Of a DNA stretch of 64,000 nucleotides, positions 25,032 to 37,371 are shown in pieces; within the stretch, counting starts at the first letter, position 1; every line of letters begins with the position of its first letter. Position numbers and translations under genes: made by a program. The notes under the pieces are model-generated. The model saw only the letters and a list, made by a program, of their open reading frames with translations. It searched no databases and was not told where the DNA came from. This DNA is from Marchantia polymorpha subsp. ruderalis (lineage: Eukaryota > Streptophyta > Marchantiopsida > Marchantiales > Marchantiaceae), in the NCBI GenBank assembly GCA_037833965.1, contig AP031358.1, positions 3,294,001 through 3,358,000 on the forward strand. The letters are read 5' to 3'.

Positions 25032-26896
25032 ACTTCGTTTAAAGAGCCTTCAGACTTTGGCCTTAATGACTTCGACCTTTGATCTTGGAACATGGATCTC
25101 GCGGAAGCCATATATTTGAGTTGGAGTGTCAACTGGAGCTGAAATTTGGTAGGATTGTTGATTTTAGCTGGACTCACATGCTGGCAAAATTTCAGACTCA
25201 ATGGAGTCCGTTTAAAGAAGTTATTAATTTGGAGCTTTGAGTTTGAGTTTGTGTGAACCTTTGGACTTCAGAGAAGAGACTTCGAATTTCAGACTTGAAG
25301 GGATTTGAGAGAGTATTCATGCGCATAGTGGAGCCGGAGCATCGAGTGAAGAAATTGATAGCCAGCGGAGTAGCAGGGCATCGCTAATTATATATGAAGC
25401 TCAATTTATTCATCAATCTGTCAGTCGTTTTGAGTAGGATAGGAGTAGATAGGAGCTAAACGGGCGTGGTAACTGCCGGATCGGATGGCGTCGCGCCTGT
25501 TGGAAGCTCGCATCACAACAAGTGACATCTTGGAGTGTTAGTTAGTTTCTCAGCTTTCAGTCTGCATTCTTCTGCATGTTTCAAAAATTGAGTGTCTTGT
25601 CATCATGTGCGAGTTGCTTCAGTTTGTCGAAGATAAAGCATCTGAAGTAGAGAGTCCAATTCATATAGTCTGAGTAGCGTATGGCTAGTTTAAGATTTAA
25701 GAAAATTTGTAAATTGGAAGCTCAGTGTAGTCGGCTTAGTTAGTAATCTTGGAATATTTCCACCCCTGAATACAGAGTGCAGGGTCGGATGCGATTCCTG
25801 CAGGCTTTGGTTGGACAATTTTCAGGTTGTGTGTGTGATTATACTCTACTCTTCGGACTTTCGACCGTAATCGAGCAGTGTCTTCTGGGAGTGATATGTG
25901 CTTGAGAAGTGAAACTCTTCAATAGAATGTCAATTTGTGACACTACTTGATTCTCTGGTGTTGTTTTTGTCTCGGATCTTTACCATTATGCTCCATTTCG
26001 GTAATTATCTGCTATTACAGAAGACATATAAGATCATTGTTTAAGGCCATGGTTTAAGACTGTTCAGAGGTCAAGGATGTGGCCGTGGTTGGCAAGGTAG
26101 AAGAAGAGAGATGAAAAGACATGTTTGAATTTGATAGGTTTTCCTACATTGCCAAAGGCACAACAGAAGAAGCAAGAGTACAATTAATCAACTTACAAGA
26201 TCCAAACCAACCAAAAAGACCATCAACTGCCTTCTTCATCTTTTGTGATGAGTTCAACAAATCATTTAAGCAAGATCATCACCGGTTAAGAGTGTCGTTA
26301 TGGTTGGCAAAGTCGAAACGGAAAAATGGAAAGATATGTTTGAATATAGTAAAATTTTCAACATTGCTAAGACTAAACAGAAGAAGCAAGAAAACAATAA
26401 GTTGATGGTAGCTTAGAATATCCAAACCCAAACAAAGAAAACACTCACTAACTTCTTCATCTTTTTTATGAGTTTTAGTAAGATCATTCCATGAGTGTCG
26501 TCGTGGTTAGCAAGATCATCAACTAGCTACTTATATTTCCTGATGAATTGAAGAAATCATTTAAGGAAGATTATCTTGAAATCATTAATGTTTGCATGAT
26601 TGACAAAGTTGTAGAAGAGAAATGGAAATACATGCATGAATTTAAGAAGTACTCCTACATTGCCAAGACTCAACCGAAGAAGCAAGAGTAAGATAAGTCT
26701 ATGTAAGCTTACAAGACCCATAACAACCAAAGATGCCTGGAGTGACTTCTTCATCTTTTTTGATGATTTCAAGAAGTCCTTTAAGTAAGATCATCTTTAG
26801 GCCAAAATTGTCGCTGCAGTTGGCAAGACCATCGACATTCTTCTTGATGTTTCTTGATGAGTTCAGGAAATCATTCAAGGAGAAATTAAATAAGTC

Positions 26897-27001
26897 AAAA
26901 CACATGAAGAATCGTATAAATTGAAGCAATTTGAAATCAATTACAACACTGAGGAGGTATCAAAGGAGGAGAAGAATGACAATATGGACAATAATTTTTG
27001 A
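26897..27001 (+). pseudogene. Possible HMGB C-terminal acidic tail fragment
   Basis: A frame here reads KTHEESYKLKQFEIN, then an acidic stretch NTEEVSKEEKNDNMDNN, then TGA. Plant HMGB proteins end in such a linker and acidic tail after the box. It could be the 3' end of the progenitor gene preserved in the array. An in-frame TAA at 26891 cuts it from the upstream unit. Confidence 0.35.
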
Positions 27002-29439
27002 CACCTAATCAATATATGCAGTGTTAGGATAAAAAGGAAGAACTGCCTATTTGAGAAAGTTGATCATCAATCTTTTTTGTAAATGCAACTTGATCCAAAT
27101 CAACGAAAGAAGCCATCAATTGACTTATCCATCATTCTTGATGAGTTCAAAAAGTTATTTGAGAAAGATCATTCCTAGTTCAAGGATGAGGCCGTGGTTG
27201 GCAAGATCATCAACTAACTTCTTCATCTTTCTTGATGGGTTCAAAAAGCCGTTTAAGAAAGATCATGCCGAGGACAAGGATGTTGCCGTGGTTGGAAAAG
27301 CCGAAGTGGAGTAATGAAAAGACATGTCTGAATTTGAAAACGCTTCCTACATTGCCAAGGCTCAACAGAAGAAGCAAAAAAACGATAAGTCTATGTCGGA
27401 TACAAGATCTAAACCAATCAAAGAGTACATTACCTACCTTCCTCAACTATCTTGATGAGTTCATGAAATTTAAGAAACATCATCCTTAGGTCAAGGATGT
27501 TGCCGTGATTGACAATGCCGTCAACTATCTTCTTCATCTTTCTTGATGAGTCAAGAAGTTTATTAAGAAAGATCATCCCAAGGCCAATGGTGTCACCGTG
27601 GTTGGCAAAGCCAATGTGGAAAAATGGAAACACATGTCTGAAATTGAGAAGACTCTCTACATTGTCAAGGCTCTACAAAAAGAAAGAAGAGTACGATAGG
27701 TCTATATTGGCCTACAAGACCGAAACCAACTAAAGGGTTCATCAACTAAATTCTTCATCTTTCTTGATGAATTCATGAAACTTTTTTAGGAAGATCATCA
27801 TGAGGCCAAAGGTGTCGTTGTGGTTGGCAAAGCCTGAGGCAAAAAAATAAAACAACATGTTTGAATCTATGAAGTCTTCCTACATTGCCTAGACTCAACA
27901 AAAAAAGCAATAGTATAAGTGTATGTCCACTTACAAAATCCAAACAAAGTAAAGAGTTCATCAATTGATTTCTCCATCTTTCTTGATAAGTTCAAGAAGT
28001 TGTTTAAGAAAGATCATCTTGAGACCAAGGATGTTGCTATAGTTGGCAAGATCATCAATTGACTTCTTCATCATTTTTGATGATTTCAAGAAGTACTTTA
28101 AAGAAGAGTGTATTGAGGCCAAAGGTGTTGCCATGCTTGTCAAAGCGGAACGAGAAAAATGAAAAGATATGTATGAATTTGACAAGATTTCCTACATTGC
28201 TAAGTCTTAAAAGAAGAAGCAAAATAACAATAACTCTAAAAAGCTATCAACTAACTTCATCATCTTTCTTGATGGATTCATGAAGTTGTTTAAGAAAGAT
28301 TATCATGAGGCTAAGGATGTACTCATACTTGGCAAAGCCTGAAAAAAAAATTGAAATGACATGTTTGAATTTGGAAAGACACTCTACATTGCCAAGACTC
28401 AACAAAAGAAGCAAGAGTAGTATAAGTGTATGTCCGCTTTCTAGATCCAAACCAGCTAAAGAGTCAATCAATTGACTTCTTTCTCTATCTTGATGAGTTC
28501 AAAAAGTTTAAAAAAGATCATTTTACGCAAAGGGTTTCACCGTGATTGACAAGGCCGCCAACTATCTATTTCATCTTTCTTGATGAGTTCAAAAAGGCGT
28601 TTCAAAAAGATCATCTCAAGAGCACAAATGTTGTTGTGGTTGACAAAGTCAAAGGAAAAAATTAGAAAGACTTGTCTCACTTTGAAAAGACTTCCTACAT
28701 TGTTAAGGCTCTACAGAAGAAGCAAGAGTACAATAAGTTTGTATCAGCTTACAAAACCCAAACCAACTAAAAATATCATCAATTGACTTCTTCATCTTTG
28801 TTGATGAGTTCAAAAAGGCGTTAAAAAAATATCATGTTTAGATCAAGGGTGTTGCCGTGATTGACAAGGCCGCAAATTGACTTTTTCATCTTTCTTGATG
28901 AGTTCAAAAAGGCATTAAAGAATCATTTCTAGGCCAAGTGTGTCCTTGTGATTGCCAAGGCCACCAACTGCCTTCTTTATCATTTTTGATGAGTTCAAGA
29001 AGTACTTTAGATTAGATCATCCCCAAGTCATAAATATTGTTGTGGTTGGCAAAGTAGAGAAGAAGAGGATTGTAAAGACATGTTTGAGTTTGAAATGTCT
29101 TCCTACATTGTCAAGGCTCTATTGAAGAAGCAAGACTACAATAAGTTTAAGTAAGCTTAGAATATACAAACCAATTAAAGAGGTCATATAGTGAGTTTTT
29201 CATATTTTGTGATGAATATAAAAAGTCATTTAAGTAAGATCATTTTGAGGCCAAGAATGTCACCATAATTGGCATGGCAACATTCTTGGCGCCGTGATTG
29301 ACAAAGTCAAAGGGGAAAAATGAAACTACATGTCAAAATTTAAGAAAGCTTCCTATATTGCCAAGACTCAATAGAAGAAGCAAGAGAAGTTTAAGTCTAT
29401 GTCAGCCTACAAGATCTATTACAATCAAAGAGGCCATGA

Positions 29440-30215
29440 CCTGCGTTCTTCATCTTTCTTGATGAGTTGAGGAAGTCGTTTAAGGAAGATCATTCCGATT
29501 TCAAGGATGTCGTCATAATTGGCAAGACCAGCAATTGCATTCTTCATCTTTCTTGATGAGTTCAAGATGTTGTTTAAGAAAGATCCTTCCGAGTCCAAGG
29601 ATATCGCCATGGTTGGCGAGATCACCAACTGATTTCTTCATCTTGCTTGATGAGTTCAAGAGTTCGTTTAAAGAAGATCATTCCAAGACCAAGTGTGTTG
29701 TCATTGATTTGCAAGATCATCATTTTTTTTCTTCATCTTTCTTGATGAGTTCAAGAAGTCATTTAAGGAAGATCATTTTGAGGCCAAGGACGTTGTCGTG
29801 ATTGGCAAGATCACCATCTGCATTGTTCATCTTTCTTGATGAGTTGAAGAGGTAATTTAAGGAAGATCATTTTGAGGCCAAGGATGTTGTTGTGATTAAC
29901 AAGACCATCAATTGCCTTCTTCATGTTTCTTGATGAGTTCAAGAAGTCGTTTAAGGAAGATCATTTCGAGGCCAAGGACATTGTCGTGATTGGCAAGATC
30001 ACCATCTGCATTGTTCATCTTTCTTGATGAGTTGAAGAGGCAATTTGAGGAAGATCATTTTGAGGCCAAGGATGTTGTTGTGATTAACAAGACCATCAAT
30101 TGCCTTCTTCATGTTTCTTGATGAGTTCAAAAAGTACTTTAAGAAATATCATTCCGAAGTCATGGATGTTGCCATGGTTGGCAAAGTCAAGGAGAGAAAT
30201 GAAACAACATATTTA
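29440..30215 (+). repeat. Clean run of eight 94-bp HMG half-box repeats
   Basis: Anchors at 29461, 29555, 29649, 29744, 29838, 29932, 30026 and 30120 are spaced by 94 or 95 bp. Units 5-6 and 7-8 are nearly identical as a 188-bp pair, pointing to a recent higher-order duplication. Each unit encodes only the first half of the HMG box, and the frame changes at every junction. Confidence 0.85.
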
Positions 30216-30340
30216 AATTGGAGAAGTCTTCTATAATTGTCAAAGCTCAACAAAAGAAGCAAAATTATGATGAATCTATGTGAGCTTACAGCTCCAAATC
30301 AACCGAAGAGAACACCAAGTGCCATCTTCATGTTTCATTT

Positions 30341-32165
30341 GTCACGGTAATAATGTGGAGAGATTTGATCTTAACGATTATACAATAAAGAAAACCTGTA
30401 AACTTGCTCCGAGGTGTTGCGGATATGTAGCTGCCTTTTTTATGTTATTTTCCTTAGTATGCAATAAGTTTCTTGCTGTTTTGGGCTTAAACAAACTTGA
30501 AGCAAAATCCAAACATGTTGTAAGAGGGGTGTGAGTTTAAAATGTCACTCACATGTAATCTTGAGATATAAAAACTTAAAAAAATTAATTTAATCATTTT
30601 AATAGTTATAATCTTGCATTTTGATGACGGTTTAGCAACATTGTGAATCGGAATAGTTTGCAAGGGATGTGTGAGTGATGGAGAGTCTCATTTCACCCTG
30701 CTAGTTTATTGGAATTGATTCTACCTGGCCGAAGGACGAACAGACAGAGTGTTAGGAGTAGATTGATGTTATGCAACGGAGGGCATGTTGGTTAAAGAGT
30801 CATAACAGCCAATTAAGCTTGATAAAACTCGAAAGAAAAAGTAGCTTGTGTGCGTGGAATAGTTGATTGCTTTGGTTTTTGATAGGTTGAGTGGAATGTG
30901 TTGATGGAGGAGAGCCCGAATGAGGAATTCATGAATAGGGGGCACTACGACGGAGGAGGAAGAATTAGGGTGATGCGCGAGTCGAAGATTACTCCGAGTG
31001 GTGGGAGTGAAAGGATATCGAGATGGAAAGTATCACTTTGTCGGCCGAGGTCATGCGGGTGTGGGAATTACTTGCGTGGAGTGAAGGGCGATCCAACCGA
31101 GATGCGATTGTGGAGTCAGGATTTCAGTTGCAATGAAAACAAAGGCGGGAGAAGATAGAATTGGGGGAATTTGAGCAGGCAGGTTCTGCTGGCCTGCGGA
31201 GGTGATGGACCTTAAGAGTGAGGTGATCCTGACCTACGGAGTGTTGTTTTGGGGAGTGAGGTGCTGCTGGCCAGCGGAGTGAGGTTGTTCCTGAGAGTGA
31301 AGTGTTGCGGGTTGTGGTACCTACGGGGAGAGATTTTATGATGTTGTTTCTTCTGAGCTGGTACTTGAGAGTGAGGCTTTAACGGGCTGTGAGGTGGTGA
31401 TACCTGAGAGCTGTATGTACAGCGGGAGAAGTTTGACTGTACTCATCCGCCCGGAGCTGTCCGAATTGACTTACATATCATATGTATTCTAATTGAGATC
31501 AGTAGGCTTACTTCACAAGCTTCAGGTTATAGTTATGAGTTATGAATTTTTCAGTTTGAAACTCCCCCTCGGACTACAACGCACATGGGGAGGGAGTGTA
31601 GAGCTGACAAGGAGAAGGAACGGACTACGGGGAAAACCGCTACGTTGAAGCAAACGACCACAACAACCAAACTCTTCCAGCTCTCCTAGCTTTGCTAAAA
31701 CATCACTTTTCTTAGATGCACTAGCACCAGAGTAGCCAAAGCACTAACAATGCCGCAACATGTGCTACTCTTTGCATGTGTCACACTTCCAGTTCTTGTA
31801 AAAAATTTCCAAAACACGTTCTTGTGCTACAATAGAATGCACAACGCTTGTCTTAAAAAATACAAACGATCAAAACGGAGCTGAATATGAACTTCAATGC
31901 ACCGCCACAATTATGTTTCCGTCACACGCTCTAATTTCATTTGTATATACAAAAATATACAAAAAACCATTGAAAGCACAAATTGCAACCAAAAAAACAT
32001 CAATGATATGCGATTCGTCTTTTGTTATGTCCATAAAAACATAAAATTGTACTATCAAAAACTGAGACAATGTTCAGAAGTTGAGCTACGATTCACACTC
32101 TATGGTACCCTAAACAACAAAAACCCTAAAATTCGGGTTTTTCCAAATTACAAAACGACGTGAGT
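30341..32165. other. Unassigned interval right of the HMG array
   Basis: A plus-strand frame at 30280-30534 starts inside the last HMG-like unit and runs on into a hydrophobic, Cys-containing stretch without a known motif. At 31140-31460 a G-rich stretch repeats phrases such as GAGTGAGGTG and CTGGCC in an irregular way. No gene is recognised. Confidence 0.4.
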
Positions 32166-35133
32166 CATCACCACCAGTAATTTACTTTCAACCTTTATTA
32201 TATTTTACTATTGAAATATTAAAATAGCTTAAATAATTTAAATAAACATATATTTAATTACATTGTCCTTGATTTAAAAAATTTCAGAAAATTTAGATTT
32301 AAGAAAAAAAATTATTTACTATGAGCATCATATTAATTGCTTTATTCTAATGCTTACGTTTAAAAGGATGAAGCAAAAAATTAAAGATATCTATTACTAT
32401 TATTAATCAAATGAGTGATTAGTTGATGTAGAGTGATTTAGTTTTAAAAAAATGACAAGTTGAAAAAATAATGGAAATTTTTAAGAGAAAGTTAAATTAA
32501 CTAAAGTATGATGAATTTTAAAAGATATGCATGTTTAGATTAAATTCCGTTAAGATTTAAATTTTCCAAATTGAAAAATGTAAATCATAGTTTGATTGAA
32601 AGAACAAGAGGTATTTTGCTTTGCAAGCATTGAAAAGCTTTCATAAAATAATAAAAGATATCAATGATTAGAATTAGGTATATTAAATCAAATATATTAA
32701 AGGCATAATTTTATTTTTTAGAATAATTTTTAATTCAGGAAATTATATATTTTTTAAATTTGAGGAGAATTATTTTTTTCAATTATATTTTTTTTTGTTA
32801 GTTCTATATTGGTATTCAGTAAATTTTATGAAGTAAATTTTATTTAAAATATTTAAATTTTTTAATTTATTGGAAAATTGGATAGTTTGATGATTTGATG
32901 TGTAAAAAAATATACAGACAAATAAATTTTATGTTAAAAAAAATTCAAACACAAAGTAAGTAGATGTAAATATATATCAATTATGTTTCAAACTAAGGAA
33001 AATCTTAGATTGAAAGCTTTATAGAATTATTGAAAATATTAATTTTTTGGTGTTGTTAATGATTTGAACGCTAAAAAATCTTTAAGAGATTAAAACCATG
33101 TACACTGTTCACTTTAAAACTTTTTATAATTCAAAATAGAGAAACAATAAAAATAAAAATCTCCTGACAAATAAACAAAAATCAGACACACACTTTCAAT
33201 GGAAAAAAGTAAAAAAATATATATATAAGGAATAAAAGAACATAATGAAGATGTTTTTGTGAAGATGTGCAATATAAAATATAATAATAACTTAACAATA
33301 TGAATTAATAAATGCAAAATATTGATGCAAATGTGTTCACAAATTTTACTTCTTTGCAATTTGTAAGATGAATACATTCATCTTATTTTTCCGATATAAA
33401 TTTCTTTTTATATCTAAAATTCGAACTAATTTAACATGGAAAGACATCAAAACTGAAATTTCAATTTTGTTACTTCAAAGAGATTTTCTTTTATTGAATT
33501 TTCTAATTTTTTAACAAAAAATATTGTAAAAAACTTAATAAGTTTAATGAAATTCATTTTAAACTGTACTTTTAAGTGAAAGAAACTCTTGATTTTTTTC
33601 CATTTTTTTCAATAAATTGTATAAAGTTCATTATAATGCAAAACTTGTTTGAGGAGCCAAGGATTTAGTGAAATTTTAGACAATTAAATATTTTAATCGT
33701 GAAAATTAGCTGTAATTTTTTTTTATTGAAGTTTTGAAAAACTTTAATTATAAATTAATATTTCATTTCATGATTCTCCTTATTTTCAATGAAATATCAA
33801 AAAAATTTCAAAATTGTAATTATAAAAATTGAACTTAAAAATATTCGTTCAATAATACGATGAATATCTATAGAAATTATTTTAAATAAAAGCTAAAAAA
33901 TATTTGTTATATATAGTAAAAAATGTTATGACTATATATAACATGTGCTACATCCACTTATACTAAAAAGAAATTTACATAAAATTTCATACTATCGGAT
34001 GAGGAGTAAAACAAGCCTAGCCAATATATTCAATAACATGATCATGAAATATTTTATTAAAAAATTTAAAAAATTTAAAATAACCTTTTTTTATTTAGAT
34101 TGAAACTATGATTTTTTAATACTGGATATTTATTTTGGCCAATTTTAAAATTTAAACATATATTTTGATTAGATATCAAGTTTTTACATGAAATGATTCA
34201 AATAAGAAATCACGAATTTTATTGGCATTTTTCTAAAAAAATATGTAAATTTGAACAATTGAAGGTGGTTCAAGAAAAATCTAATTTTCGTTAACAAAAA
34301 TTGCTTTGACAAAGAAAAGTATGTATGTGATTTGATTCAATTTATTGTAATCAAATTGATAGTAAGGAATTGGAGAACTTTTGTCATATCAAATATGTTT
34401 CATAAACAATTAAATGCTTAATTTTTCATATTTTATTAAACTAAAAATATTAATTTTTTTAATTTTTTCAAATGATGTACTAAAATAAACTTATTTTTAA
34501 AATCTTTGAATTCAAATATTTTGAAATAAAAAGTTTTAATATATCAATTTTTAATAATTTTGACGATTTTGCTTTAAATAATTCATTTTTCATTTCAATG
34601 AAAGATGAATTATTACATGCTTAGTAGCAATATTTGAAATCACGATGAAAATAATATTTTAATTGAAGCACTTGATTTATTTTTCATTAATTTAGACTAA
34701 AAAAATATCATCAGATGAGTGTAAAGAAATATGTATTGTGTTTTATTCATATTTAGGAACTTTAAAATTATTTGAAAACAATTACTTTTGGATTAAAAAA
34801 CGTTTATTTTGTAAAAAATAATCACGCATTTGCAAGGATTGAATTAATGGATACGCTGCTACTTTTTTACATATCAAACTTTTTGAGTTTTAAAATTTTA
34901 AAGTGATTGCTAAATTGGAAATTCCAAGTAATGGTTTGAAATACATAATTAGCTTTGTAAAATATGAATTGAAATCAAAATAGAGATTGAGAAAAAAAAA
35001 TATAAAATATTTCGTTTGACATACATTTCATGTTTAATTTATTATAACATATTAAATTTAAACGAAATAAGATTTTAACATGTCCTTTGATGTGATAATC
35101 TTTTTCCAATGATGTTACATATTTTTTTAGTTA

Positions 35134-35327
35134 GTGGCTAGTTATAACTCAGTTTGGGCTAATGATCATTCACCCTAATGAATAGAGCTATGTGATTGGT
35201 CAGAGCTATCCCTATGTTTACTAGAGTTCCATGATACAGTCTTTGCGGGCAGAGAGAAAGTGTGAGAAGTAGTGCACATTAGCCTAGAGTGAGGTATGAT
35301 TAGGCTAAACTGAGGTATAACTAGCCC
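35134..35327. mobile_element. MITE, PIF/Harbinger-like, 194 bp
   Basis: The left end (GTGGCTAGTTATAACTCAG, then TTTGGGCTAATGATCATTCACCCTA) is matched by the inverted right end (GGGCTAGTTATACCTCAG, then TTTAGCCTAATCATACCTCACTCTA), giving inverted repeats of about 45 bp with scattered mismatches. TTA at 35131-35133 and 35328-35330 would be the 3-bp target duplication of PIF/Harbinger elements. There is no coding capacity, and composition is richer in G+C than the surroundings. Confidence 0.65.
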
Positions 35328-36330
35328 TTACCGTTTATTATATTATACATAAGATAAAATTTAAATCACGAATAACATGAATTAAGAATATCCAATGTAA
35401 ATATAAGTAACATGCATGATGATTTATGAAATTTAAAAAAAAAGAGCTTCTATCTCTATGTTTGATTATTCTTGAATCTAAAAAAATGAAACTATGTCAA
35501 GTGAAAATAAGTTATGTGTTGTATTCTTGTGATAATACTTTATATATTGATTAAAATTTGAGCTTTGCAATCACAATGATTTACAACCCAATAACTTTCA
35601 TTTCATATGAAAGTGTGAATAATATCTTTAAATTACTATCTTTCATTTTGAAATTAACGTTGTTTGTTATTATTATCAAATCTCGTACATTCTACTGCGG
35701 GTCTGCCTTCCCGAAGCAGTCAAACTGCCCGCGTCTTACCATGAACTGCTCCGGGCGGTTACTCTGCCCCACGTTTTCACTATTTGATAGATGTTATTTT
35801 TTTGTCTGAACTAAATGTTTGTTTGACCTATTTTAACTTAAATAACTTAATTTTAATTAGAATTCAGGTTATGATTTCACTATAAAACAGAGCTAGCTAA
35901 AGCTATTGATAGACACTTTAAAGTTTTTTTGAATAAAGGTTTTTTTGTGTTCTTGTAGACAGAACTTGCATTGGTGAACCATGTAATCGAGCGTCAACGT
36001 TTTGATATGTATGAAGTTTTGTGTGTGTTTGTGTTCTAGATGTTCAGTCAAGAAATATCTCTACATGTTTGGTTTGATTTACAATTTTGAACTAAATAAT
36101 ACAATGAGAATTTTGATTTGATATTGAAATTTTTTTGTTTGTGAATGTAACACAATAGGTTATGATTAATATATATGAATTTAGTCTTGGTACATCAATA
36201 TATGAATAAAGATATAAAAACGTGTTTGCTGTTTGAAGTGATGCATTTTTTTTCAATTTAATTTGAATTTTACTTTTTTTACAATTATTTGATCTGAACG
36301 TCAAAATATTTTGAATGTGTATGTGTCCAA

Positions 36331-36391
36331 TGATTTGGTAGTACTCTTTCAACTCATTGAATCAATGAGTTGAAAGAGTACCACCAAATCA
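36331..36391. repeat. Near-perfect 30-bp snap-back palindrome
   Basis: Arms 36331-36360 and 36362-36391 are reverse complements with one mismatch and a single-base centre. Confidence 0.9.
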
Positions 36392-37349
36392 TCATCATTA
36401 TAATCTTTACACTTCTGTTAGAATTTTTTTTGAAAAATTATTATTTATACATATGAATATTTTTTAGAAATACACAATTATGAAATATTTATATGATTTT
36501 TTTAATAAACATGAAACCTCATAGAATTAAAATTTTCAAAAAAGTTTCAAGTCTGATACATTTTCTTACTCAGTCTACTTTTTAATATCATCAATCTTCT
36601 TGATAATAACTGCAAAAATTATTTAATCTTTTCTTAAAAAATCTCGTTGATTAATATTTTTAATCACAAATATACAACATCCTCTCGCAAAGATGATGTT
36701 GTATTTATTTATGTTTCTTTCTGGTTGTACTTGCTGAAAGGAGAAAGTAATAAACATCACAGCCTTATACCGTGATTGATTTATTGGCATTTTTGTTCAA
36801 ACCTCATCATCATGTCTAGGATTGAACTAAACGACTTGGGAATGAGTATCTTTGTAAGTGAAGTAGGACAACGTGAAATAGTTTTTGGCTCAAATAAGAG
36901 GGTTAAAACTCAGTACAGATTGTTGAATTTATCTTATGAATGTACTAACTATATCTATAGGATGACTAACTATATCATTAGGATGATTGATGATCATAGT
37001 TGAATAGAGTTAACATCATGCGTCTTATTGTTCCTTTCACTATTGTTCGTATGATGGTCAATAAGATATGAGCTTATGAAGCTTAAATTAAATAAATATT
37101 AGTAGCTAATGTGGGATGTTATGATTACGGTGGAGTAATTTCCTGGAAAAATAGAAATACGTCTACTTATAAGAGATTTGCATATCAAATTCCACATTTA
37201 TCTCTTGGAACGAGATTGAAAACAGAAACTGATTTAATGAACTCGTCCACAAACCCCCTCACAAGATAACTCCCAGAATTGAACAAATGGTGAATAAATG
37301 CAAAGTGAGTGAAAGGTTAAGCGTGATTCTTAACTTGATACAAGTTAAC

Positions 37350-37371
37350 GGTTAAAGGTTAACCTTTAACC
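37350..37371. repeat. Perfect 22-bp palindrome
   Basis: GGTTAAAGGTT is followed at once by AACCTTTAACC, with no spacer. Confidence 0.8.

Larger units (their letters stand above)
20206..26045. mobile_element. Composite insertion splitting one HMG unit
   Basis: Array sequence breaks off in the phrase TTAAGGAAGAT near 20200 and continues with TTCAGAGGTCAAGGATG near 26060, together rebuilding one normal unit. The roughly 5.85 kb between holds the hAT element plus flanks of about 400 bp (left) and 1000 bp (right) that are not HMG-like. Those flanks have no coding domain I recognise and may belong to an older element into which hAT jumped. A candidate short target repeat (AAGAT) occurs at both edges, but the outer termini are not certain. 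Confidence 0.45.
26041..30340 (+). repeat. Right part of a degenerate tandem HMG-box array, 220-bp and 94-bp units
   Basis: The array resumes in the middle of the unit interrupted at about 20205. Anchor positions are 26247, 26467, 26542, 26762, 26856, 27140, 27234, 27454, 27545, 27766, 27985, 28079, 28271, 28492, 28582, 28803, 28897, 28988, 29211, 29461 and onward. Spacings are mainly about 220 bp (helices I to III, a whole box) or 91-95 bp (helices I and II only). Translated pieces read RPSTAFFIFCDEF, VAVVGKA, RWKDMFEFE and YIAKAQQKKQEYNKS, the plant HMGB box pattern. Each unit has its own substitutions and indels; I see no open multi-box frame, so this is a pseudogene array rather than a gene. 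The 94-bp period is not a multiple of three. Confidence 0.85.
32166..37340. other. AT-rich gene-free tract with one MITE
   Basis: Very AT-rich DNA with long homopolymer runs. Apart from the MITE at 35134-35327 and the palindrome at 36331-36391, I see no feature. A short GC-richer patch at 35690-35775 is not explained by any frame I recognise. Confidence 0.5.

Noticed and set aside
25032..26045. LTR retrotransposon for the right flank of the composite insertion
   Set aside because: No primer-binding site, polypurine tract, paired LTR or gag-pol coding sequence could be seen; left as unidentified insertion.
18900..30340. CRISPR array for the regular 94-bp repeats
   Set aside because: There are no unique spacers between short repeats; the whole unit repeats and encodes HMG-box pieces in a eukaryotic context.
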